DNA of 16,252 nucleotides from Subdoligranulum sp. CAG:314 (lineage in GTDB: Bacteria > Bacillota > Clostridia > Christensenellales > CAG-314). The translations under genes were made by a program, and so were the position numbers. Below the pieces are notes generated by a model. That model was given only the letters and a program-made list of their open reading frames with translations. It was not told the DNA's origin and did no database searches. Below, piece by piece: positions 8,000-14,010 of this stretch (positions are counted from its first letter, which is position 1; each line of letters begins with the position of its first letter). Location of the stretch: assembly GCA_000437915.1 (NCBI GenBank), contig FR900978.1, forward strand, positions 1 to 16,252, given 5' to 3'.

Positions 8000-10740
8000 T
8001 CGTTTCGATTTGAAGAGTCGTTTGCGTCCCGCAGTTTTTCTCTGCGCTCTCTTATCAGCTCGTGCGGCCATTTCCATTTGAATTTTCTTGCCGCTATGTC
8101 AAGCAGGAACAGGCAAAGAGCCGTTATTATAAACAGGAAGCGCGGGTCGAAGCTTTTTTCCAGAGTTTCCTTAAACCCCTGAAAGACCGTTACCGCGTCC
8201 TTTTCCGACAAAGGCTCGTATTTGCCGTTTCCCGATACGGCAATTGCTTCCATCACCTCGGCTCCGTCCGTGTCGCTTGCAAGCAAATTAAATTCCTCCG
8301 AATAGGAAAAGGTTTTGTAGACCACGCACGGATTGCCCGAAGGCGCGTTGTCGGCGCCTTTTTTCTGCACCGTTATTCTGTACACGCCCGCCTCCGCGGC
8401 AAACAAAGTTGCGCGGCTGTATTTTTCCTCCGCCAAAGGCGCGGTAAGCTGCGCGGACGCGTCCGAGGAGGTCAGGTTTTCCAGCAACACCTCCACGCTT
8501 TCCCCCTCTTTAAGCTCGATTTTGGGGTAAATGCTTAACTGAGTGGTATAGTTTTCCTCTCTTAAAACCACGTCGAGATTTTTCGGGCGAATGTCCTCAG
8601 TCGGAAACAGCTTGTTTATTACGCTCAGCAGAAATTCCGAGCCCTTGCCTTCCGCACTCAGAAAATCCGCCGACCAAGTGCCGTCAAGGTCGCACATAAA
8701 GCTGCCAACCGTCCCGTTGCCGTATTTCCACTGCGCATAAACGGGCACGTTGTACTCTCCCGAAAGCACCAGCTCCGCATCGTCTTTTTTCTTTGTTCCG
8801 TAAAAGCCGTAAAGCGCCGGCATTTCCTCCTGCGATATGACTGTCGCGTAATAGGAATCGGGGTTTATATTCGGTACAAACTCCCTGAATTCCACCTCTT
8901 TTATTTCGGGTATGCGTATGTCGTCTTTAAGCACGCCCGTCAAATCCGTCGCGTCCGCATTGTACGCTTTGCCGCCGCCAACCTTCGCCGCTTCGTTGAG
9001 CTGCTCCATAGACGCGCTTGTCGCCTTTATCGCGATAAAGGAATATGTAACTCCAAGATTGTTGAAATGCTCCACTCTGCTTACGTAGTCCTCATAGTCC
9101 GCCGCCCCTCCGTCGGTTATCATGACGACGTGCATTTTTTCGATTCTGCCGCTCGTGTACAAGGCTCTTAAAGCCATGCCCGCATGATTGACCGCCGGCG
9201 TAAACAGCGTTCCGCCGCCCTTTTCCACGCCGTAAATGGCTTCTATGATTTCGTCCTGCCGCGTCATGGGCAAAAGCGATGCGTCCTCGGTATAGTCGTC
9301 GCTCAAAGTCATAACCCCGCAGTAATCTCTTTCGTTTAAACAGGTGTAATCTCTGACCATGCTGACCGCCGCGTTTTTTGCGGCGTCGATTTTCTGAACC
9401 GTGCCGACGTCCGTACCCGAAGACATACTGCCCGAAACGTCTATGACTATCATCATGCCGAGAGGCGGCGTATAGTCTATCGCCTCGACGGGCAGCATAC
9501 GCTGCAAAAGCGTGCCCGCCATATCCTCTCTGTTGTAGGCGTGCGCCTTTTCGGAGTCGCCGCCCTCGCTTCCGCCCACGGTGAACAGTCCGCCGCCAGC
9601 CTCGTAAACGTAACGGTTGAGTATCTCGTCAAAGCCCTCGGGCAGGTCGGAGTTGGCTATGTTGTTGAGGATTACCTCGTCAAAGGCGCACAGCTCGTCA
9701 AGCGTCTTGGGCAAGCTGCTTTCGTCGGGACGAACCGTCGTCACCTCATAGCCCTCCAACAGCGCGCAAATCTCTTGGGAAATACCCTCGCTGCTCTCCA
9801 CAATGAGCACCTTGTCGAAAAGATTTAGATACATATAGGAATAAAGCTCGTTGTTTTGCGAAACGGCATCTGCGTCGGCGTCTACCCTGAACCGCAGCGC
9901 GTGCAGTCCCTCCTCTTCAAGCGAATGGGGAATTGCGATATCCTGCACGCCCTCCCTGACGGATGCGGACACGCTTTGACACTCCTCCCCGTTGTCGAAC
10001 AACGTCACCGTGACGGGCGTTTCGCCTTTTCTCGAGCTTGCAACGGAAAGAGTAATTTCAAACTGCTCGCCTCTCAAAATATTGCTGTCGGGCAGCCCCA
10101 CCGAGAGCGCCTGAACCTCGTCCTCTCCCGACAGGGAGCCGCACAGAACGCTGTCAATGCGCGTGCCCTCCGCAACAATCGATTTGACAACGGAGGAGGC
10201 TTTTCCGTCCGTTTCCACGCCGTCGCTCAAAAGCACTATCTTTGCGGATTCGGGATGGGTAAGCATATCCCTTGCAAAAACCAACGCCGACGAAATGTCC
10301 GTCGCAGTGACGTCCGGCTGCAAGGAGTTTTGATACAGATTGAAAGCGTTGCGCAAGTCGTCGGTAAGAGGCACCGCGCACACGGGCTTCAAGCCGAAGG
10401 TGACTATGCCGAGGCTGTAAACGTCGGTGTTGGTCATTTCTATGACGCTGCGCACGAAATCGTCCTTCGCCTGTTTTTCTTCGGCGGTGCTGTAAGAAGC
10501 GTCCACCACCAGCACAAGCTCGTTTTCCGAGTTGTGCACCTCGTAATCGAATGTCATGCCCGACAGCACGAAAATACACAGGACAAGCGCAGTCAGGTGC
10601 AGCACGACGGAGGAAATTCTGTTTCTTGTTTTTCTGAATTTTTTCGACAGCTTGAAGTAAGGCAGAAGCGTAAGAAGCACGGCGGGCACAATAAGCAACA
10701 GCAGCCATGCGCAGGAAAAATTCACTTGTAAATTCAACAT
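7984..10740 (-). CDS. Membrane protein with two vWA domains around a glutamine-amidotransferase-like domain
   Basis: This protein has 918 residues. Hydrophobic helices lie at about 12-30 and 43-62, and a third at about 867-884 precedes a basic cytoplasmic tail. The first vWA domain (about 75-205) has a complete metal-ion-dependent adhesion site: D80-A-S82-Y-S84, T147 and SDG at D173. Residues about 310-400 resemble the class I glutamine-amidotransferase-like fold (KVLIVESSEG, GGGLFTVGG) but show no evident catalytic triad. They lead through a typical LPVEAIDYTPPLGM junction into a second vWA domain (about 428-610) with D434-V-S436-G-S438, T511 and TDG at D543. Beta-rich segments follow. The bulk is predicted to face outside. 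This architecture occurs in Bat-like clusters with MoxR ATPases. It starts 16 bases after the BatA-type gene with GGAGG 7 bases upstream. A role in assembling or sensing envelope proteins is inferred from family and context. Confidence 0.9.
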   Translation of the reverse strand: MLNLQVNFSCAWLLLLIVPAVLLTLLPYFKLSKKFRKTRNRISSVVLHLTALVLCIFVLSGMTFDYEVHNSENELVLVVDASYSTAEEKQAKDDFVRSVIEMTNTDVYSLGIVTFGLKPVCAVPLTDDLRNAFNLYQNSLQPDVTATDISSALVFARDMLTHPESAKIVLLSDGVETDGKASSVVKSIVAEGTRIDSVLCGSLSGEDEVQALSVGLPDSNILRGEQFEITLSVASSRKGETPVTVTLFDNGEECQSVSASVREGVQDIAIPHSLEEEGLHALRFRVDADADAVSQNNELYSYMYLNLFDKVLIVESSEGISQEICALLEGYEVTTVRPDESSLPKTLDELCAFDEVILNNIANSDLPEGFDEILNRYVYEAGGGLFTVGGSEGGDSEKAHAYNREDMAGTLLQRMLPVEAIDYTPPLGMMIVIDVSGSMSSGTDVGTVQKIDAAKNAAVSMVRDYTCLNERDYCGVMTLSDDYTEDASLLPMTRQDEIIEAIYGVEKGGGTLFTPAVNHAGMALRALYTSGRIEKMHVVMITDGGAADYEDYVSRVEHFNNLGVTYSFIAIKATSASMEQLNEAAKVGGGKAYNADATDLTGVLKDDIRIPEIKEVEFREFVPNINPDSYYATVISQEEMPALYGFYGTKKKDDAELVLSGEYNVPVYAQWKYGNGTVGSFMCDLDGTWSADFLSAEGKGSEFLLSVINKLFPTEDIRPKNLDVVLREENYTTQLSIYPKIELKEGESVEVLLENLTSSDASAQLTAPLAEEKYSRATLFAAEAGVYRITVQKKGADNAPSGNPCVVYKTFSYSEEFNLLASDTDGAEVMEAIAVSGNGKYEPLSEKDAVTVFQGFKETLEKSFDPRFLFIITALCLFLLDIAARKFKWKWPHELIRERREKLRDANDSSNRNEARKK

Positions 10741-10747
10741 TTTTCAG

Positions 10748-10752
10748 CCTCC
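10748..10752 (-). promoter_or_regulatory. Ribosome binding site of the dual-vWA gene
   Basis: GGAGG on the minus strand sits 7 bases before the ATG at 10740, within the 16-base gap after the BatA-type gene. Confidence 0.8.
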
Positions 10753-10756
10753 ACGG

Positions 10757-12697
10757 TCACAGCCCTTCAATCGAGTGCAGCGCCCACTCCAAAAACATAA
10801 GCGCGACGATTGCCGCGGCAAACCAGACAAGCAAATCCTCTATGATTTTTTGCGCGCCGTTTGCGGCAAAGGGAACGCTCAAAACGTCCTCCCGCGTTAT
10901 GTCGCTTTGCGACGCGGCGACCTTGGCGTAAAATTTTTCTTCCACGATTTCTCCCGAAATGAGCTGTTGACGCAGGGTGTAGGTTCCGAAGCTTTCAACG
11001 TACAGCTTTGCGGGAAACTCCCCGAAGAGCAGCTCCGTGCCGTCAGGGGCGGTAACAATCAAATCGCTGCCCCTCGCGTTTACCTCTATCGTGTCGTAAA
11101 CGTCGCACAAATCCTCCGTCAAGGTAGACGGCAGGTAATAATTGAACATATTGTAAATGAGAATGGGATAATACACGCTGAGCGCCAAAGTGGACATGTT
11201 GAGACTGAAAGTCATCACGGCGATTTTTGAATCGGCTTCGTTTCTTGCAAAGAACACGGGATTGCCCTCGTAATACATCAGCACGTCGTATCTTTCCAGA
11301 CTTGCTTCGTCCACCTGAGAATATTGGGTTACCTTTATTCCCTCGACGTCCATGTAGCGCACCAGAGGATGCTCGCCGTCTCCGATAGCAAGAGACGCGC
11401 CGTCTCCGTCGTAATCGTTCACCTGCACGTTTCTTCTCACAATCGAGAAGCCCGCGTCCGCCGAGCTGTCGGGATTGACCAAAAAAATTATTCCGTCCTT
11501 TGGCAGAACTTTGGGCACGGTGTGCTCGAATATGTAAAAATCAAATCCCTCGGTTGCAGGCGTATCCTTGCCCTTGACCTCGGTTATTTCTATATTCCAG
11601 CTGCCGAAAGTCTTTTCCTTGAGCGTCCTCAACACGCCGCCGAAAAAGACGTTTGACGCCGTGCTGTAATACTGAATCTTTACCGTCGGCCTTAATCCGC
11701 CGTAAATGAAAAACTCGTTGTCCAGCAAAAGCGAATCCGCTTCGTCAATATGTATATACGCCTCGTCGAAAGAGTAAATTCTTTCGTTTTCGGTGAGAAG
11801 CACGGGAATCACGTCCTGTCCGAGATTGCGCGCGGCGGAGGTGTAAACTATTTTGGTCGGAATGCCGTCCAGTCCGTTTACCGTCTGCACGGGGAGAGTT
11901 ATTTTTTCTCCCTTTCCGTTTACGTTGCCCACCTCGCAGAACACCTCGAAAGCCTTGTCCAAGCCGTAACACGCAACCTCTATTTCAAAGGTATAAAAGT
12001 TGTCTTCGAGTCTCGCCGACGCGCTCAGCACGGCTACGTTCCACTCGTATCGGTCGGAAACGTCCACGATTGTCACGTTTTCGGCGTCGTTGACGTAGGT
12101 CGTGCCCGTCAAAAGCAGAATTTCGGAATCGGCGTTGTAGCGCAGCGTTTCCTCCGCCAAAAGCATGGCTCCGTCCACGTCTCCCTCGCACAGAGAACAC
12201 TGCATTCCGTTTATGTATGCGTCTATTTCCGACAGCTCTCCCGCGCCCGCGCGCCTAACCACGTACGACGCTTTTTCTCCCGCAAGAATAACGGTTACCG
12301 TTCCGTTGTCTTTTAAGGTTTCGTCCGCGATTTCGCGCGTTTTTTTCAACGCCCTGTCAAAGCGCGTGTCGTCGGAGCTCTCGCAGGAAGCGAGCATGCT
12401 CGCGGAAGCGTCCACGATTATTATTTTTTCGTTCTGTCCGACGCTTGTCTCGGCAACGACCGCGGGCTTTGACAAAATCAAAGCGGCGGCTATGCAAATC
12501 AGCACCTGACAAAGCAGAATAAGCAGATTTCTCAGCTTGTTTATCGGGATTTTTTTCTTTCTGTATTTAAGGCTTAATTTCCATATATAAGTGCTTGAAA
12601 CAAATTTCTGCTGATAATTGGGCTTCAATATGTAAATAATCAACAAAATCAACAGCCCGATTAAGCCCAGCAAGCCTATTGGAACCAATAAATCCAT
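10757..12697 (-). CDS. BatA-type membrane protein with degenerate vWA domain
   Basis: This protein has 646 residues. The N-terminus matches the aerotolerance-regulator (BatA) N-terminal pattern: a helix at about 5-25, the segment FVSSTYIWKLSLKYRKKK, and a second helix at about 57-76. A vWA domain follows (about 90-230), starting IIIVDASASM with D96-A-S98-A-S100. The later metal-site positions look lost: the usual GGT is GDVDGAM (about 173) and the usual TDG is TGTT (197-200). Residues about 335-500 resemble the beta and amidotransferase-like region of BatA-family proteins (FDFYIFEHTVPKVLPKDG). A final helix at about 622-640 anchors the C-terminus. The start is supported by AAGGTGAG. It lies 119 bases after the DUF4175-like gene and 16 before the dual-vWA gene. 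It is probably a partner of the dual-vWA protein and a MoxR ATPase; 'aerotolerance' is only the historical family name. Confidence 0.88.
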   Translation of the reverse strand: MDLLVPIGLLGLIGLLILLIIYILKPNYQQKFVSSTYIWKLSLKYRKKKIPINKLRNLLILLCQVLICIAAALILSKPAVVAETSVGQNEKIIIVDASASMLASCESSDDTRFDRALKKTREIADETLKDNGTVTVILAGEKASYVVRRAGAGELSEIDAYINGMQCSLCEGDVDGAMLLAEETLRYNADSEILLLTGTTYVNDAENVTIVDVSDRYEWNVAVLSASARLEDNFYTFEIEVACYGLDKAFEVFCEVGNVNGKGEKITLPVQTVNGLDGIPTKIVYTSAARNLGQDVIPVLLTENERIYSFDEAYIHIDEADSLLLDNEFFIYGGLRPTVKIQYYSTASNVFFGGVLRTLKEKTFGSWNIEITEVKGKDTPATEGFDFYIFEHTVPKVLPKDGIIFLVNPDSSADAGFSIVRRNVQVNDYDGDGASLAIGDGEHPLVRYMDVEGIKVTQYSQVDEASLERYDVLMYYEGNPVFFARNEADSKIAVMTFSLNMSTLALSVYYPILIYNMFNYYLPSTLTEDLCDVYDTIEVNARGSDLIVTAPDGTELLFGEFPAKLYVESFGTYTLRQQLISGEIVEEKFYAKVAASQSDITREDVLSVPFAANGAQKIIEDLLVWFAAAIVALMFLEWALHSIEGL

Positions 12698-12702
12698 AAT
12701 GT

Positions 12703-12710
12703 CTCACCTT
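12703..12710 (-). promoter_or_regulatory. Ribosome binding site of the BatA-type gene
   Basis: AAGGTGAG on the minus strand ends five bases before the ATG at 12697. It is a weaker match than the other sites in the window but well placed. Confidence 0.55.
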
Positions 12711-12752
12711 GTCCGTTTTATTTTCAAAGTCTCAGCTTTTTTCGCGTTTAAA

Positions 12753-12777
12753 GCGGGGAGCGTTTCGCGCTCCCCGC
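12753..12777 (-). terminator. Perfect 10-bp GC-rich hairpin between genes, weak terminator or attenuator
   Basis: GCGGGGAGCG and its exact complement flank a 5-base loop, CGAAA on the minus strand, in the 119-base gap between the DUF4175-like and BatA-type genes. On the minus strand it is followed by TTTAAACGCG, so the U-tract is only three bases and termination would be weak. It could instead be an attenuator, a processing site or a 3' stabilising structure that sets different levels for the genes on either side. I see no clear sigma-A promoter in the rest of the gap. Confidence 0.45.
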
Positions 12778-12816
12778 CGCAAGAATCTTTCAATCTTAAT
12801 GAGAAGCAGACCTCTT

Positions 12817-13920
12817 TTATTCGATTGTTCCGTAGTACGACTCGATAAATTCCCTCAAATCGTCGGGTATTTCGCCGTCGTTTTCCAGAATTTCCTCTGC
12901 CAACGCCAGATATTCTTCCAATCTGTCGCCGTAGTACTGGTCGCCGTCTATGACCTTGTTGGAGTCCTGATACTCTCCGCCCTTGCCGTCACCGTCTTTG
13001 CTTTCGCCGTCGCCGTCCGTTTGCTGCTGCTCTTGCTCCTGCTCCTCGCCGTCGGAGGGTTGGTCCTGAGCCTGATCCTGCTCCTGTTCCTGCTCGTCTC
13101 CTTCGCCGCCGCTTCCGTCCTGCTCGGACTCTTCAAGCTCCATGAACACGGCAAAATAGGTTATTATTACATTGCCGTCCTCGTCCACCTCGGAAAACTC
13201 TCCGTCGGGCATTACCTCCTTATCATGTCTGTAAGGCTCCTCGCTGCCGTCCGACCAGCACAGAAAAGCCCAACCGTCTTCGGCAACAGCCAGCACAGGC
13301 TCCGCGTCTCCGCCTTTTAGCACAAGCTGATCCGCGTTGCCCTCGATTTCTCCCTCTCCCTCGACTTCGTAAACAATCGTATAAAAAACCTCGGGATTGA
13401 AAATAGGCTCCACTATGCCGGGCAAATCTTTGATAATGCCCTTTGCGCTGAGCGCGCTCGCGGTGGTCGCGGCTCCGGCAGTCAACAGCATCACGCAGGC
13501 AACGATTATGCTTGCCGCGGATACGACTATTTTTAAGCTTCCCGATTTGACGCTTTTAAGCTTTGCCGCAGCGTCCTGTCTTTGCTTTTTGGCGAAAAAG
13601 TCCTCCTTTTTCTCATATTCCGTCATGGTGATAACTCTTTCTTCAAGTCCCAGCCCGTCTACGCGCCGCGCGACGTCCTTAAACGTGGGGCGGAATTTAA
13701 GAAAATACAGCAAAGCCGACGAAGCCGCCCAAACCGCGACGAAAACGCCGAGGGACACGCACAAAACGAGTTTCAAACTCTTTACTCCCAGACACCAGGT
13801 CGCAAGCGCGGCGACGGCGTTTGCGCCAAACGCAAAAACCGCGCCCCAGACAATCGATTTCAACCATGCTTCTTTGGATAATCTTTTGCGATATTCGGAC
13901 AATAAATTTTTTACCGACAT
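12817..13920 (-). CDS. DUF4175-like three-helix membrane protein with an outer beta-repeat domain
   Basis: This protein has 367 residues. Two helices lie at about 22-42 and 52-75, followed by a segment with ARRVDGLGLEERVITMTEYE, which resembles the soluble loop of DUF4175-type proteins found beside MoxR and vWA genes. A third helix is at about 130-152. Residues about 177-260 match a bacterial beta-repeat module (IVYEVEGEGEIEG, AEDGWAFLCWSDG, ITYFAVF), presumably outside the cell. A Glu/Gln/Asp/Gly-rich linker (262-320) follows. The last 45 residues (KVIDGDQYYGDRLEEYL ... LREFIESYYG) form a helical acidic tail like those I associate with clostridial MoxR-cluster proteins. The start is supported by AAAGGAG 8 bases upstream. 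The gene is 90 bases after the truncated LRR gene. Its role is inferred as a membrane scaffold of the vWA system; it has no visible enzyme motif. Confidence 0.82.
   Translation of the reverse strand: MSVKNLLSEYRKRLSKEAWLKSIVWGAVFAFGANAVAALATWCLGVKSLKLVLCVSLGVFVAVWAASSALLYFLKFRPTFKDVARRVDGLGLEERVITMTEYEKKEDFFAKKQRQDAAAKLKSVKSGSLKIVVSAASIIVACVMLLTAGAATTASALSAKGIIKDLPGIVEPIFNPEVFYTIVYEVEGEGEIEGNADQLVLKGGDAEPVLAVAEDGWAFLCWSDGSEEPYRHDKEVMPDGEFSEVDEDGNVIITYFAVFMELEESEQDGSGGEGDEQEQEQDQAQDQPSDGEEQEQEQQQTDGDGESKDGDGKGGEYQDSNKVIDGDQYYGDRLEEYLALAEEILENDGEIPDDLREFIESYYGTIE
13021..13095 (-). repeat. Glu/Gln-rich low-complexity tract
   Basis: Residues 276-300 of the DUF4175-like protein are mostly alternating Glu and Gln (EQEQEQDQAQDQ, then EEQEQEQQQ). 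The DNA is a near-repetitive run of gag/cag-type codons that could vary in length by slippage. It probably forms a flexible acidic linker between the beta module and the C-terminal tail. Confidence 0.7.
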
Positions 13921-13928
13921 TTTTTTAT

Positions 13929-13935
13929 CTCCTTT
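13929..13935 (-). promoter_or_regulatory. Ribosome binding site of the DUF4175-like gene
   Basis: AAAGGAG on the minus strand ends 8 bases before the ATG at 13920. Confidence 0.7.
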
Positions 13936-13945
13936 ATTTCAAGTC

Positions 13946-14003
13946 AAGCCGCCCGTAGCAAGCGGCTTAGGCGGAACGGGCAAGCAAGCAGTCCGCCCCG
14001 CCT
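13946..14003 (-). other. Pair of hairpins in the gap after the LRR gene
   Basis: The 90-base gap holds a 7-bp stem (AAGCCGC/GCGGCTT at 13946-13952 and 13962-13968, 9-base loop). Just upstream in transcription AGGCGG or GGCGGA can pair with CCGCCT or TCCGCC (13969-14003), as two overlapping 6-bp options. No T-run follows either stem on the minus strand, so these are not ordinary intrinsic terminators. They may be an mRNA processing or stabilising element, or chance structure in GC-rich DNA. Confidence 0.35.
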
Positions 14004-14010
14004 TTCCCCT

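Noticed and set aside
7988..8077. A 30-codon N-terminal extension of the LRR lipoprotein
   Set aside because: It overlaps the end of the dual-vWA gene, is highly basic, and would bury the lipoprotein signal. The ATG at 7987 has a ribosome binding site.
9856..10731. A 291-codon plus-strand frame antisense to the dual-vWA gene
   Set aside because: The opposite strand encodes a conserved vWA protein with intact metal-site motifs. The plus frame has no domain.
13921..13945. A possible TTGACT promoter just before the DUF4175-like gene
   Set aside because: With normal spacing the -10 position would overlap the start codon, and no TATAAT-like hexamer is present.
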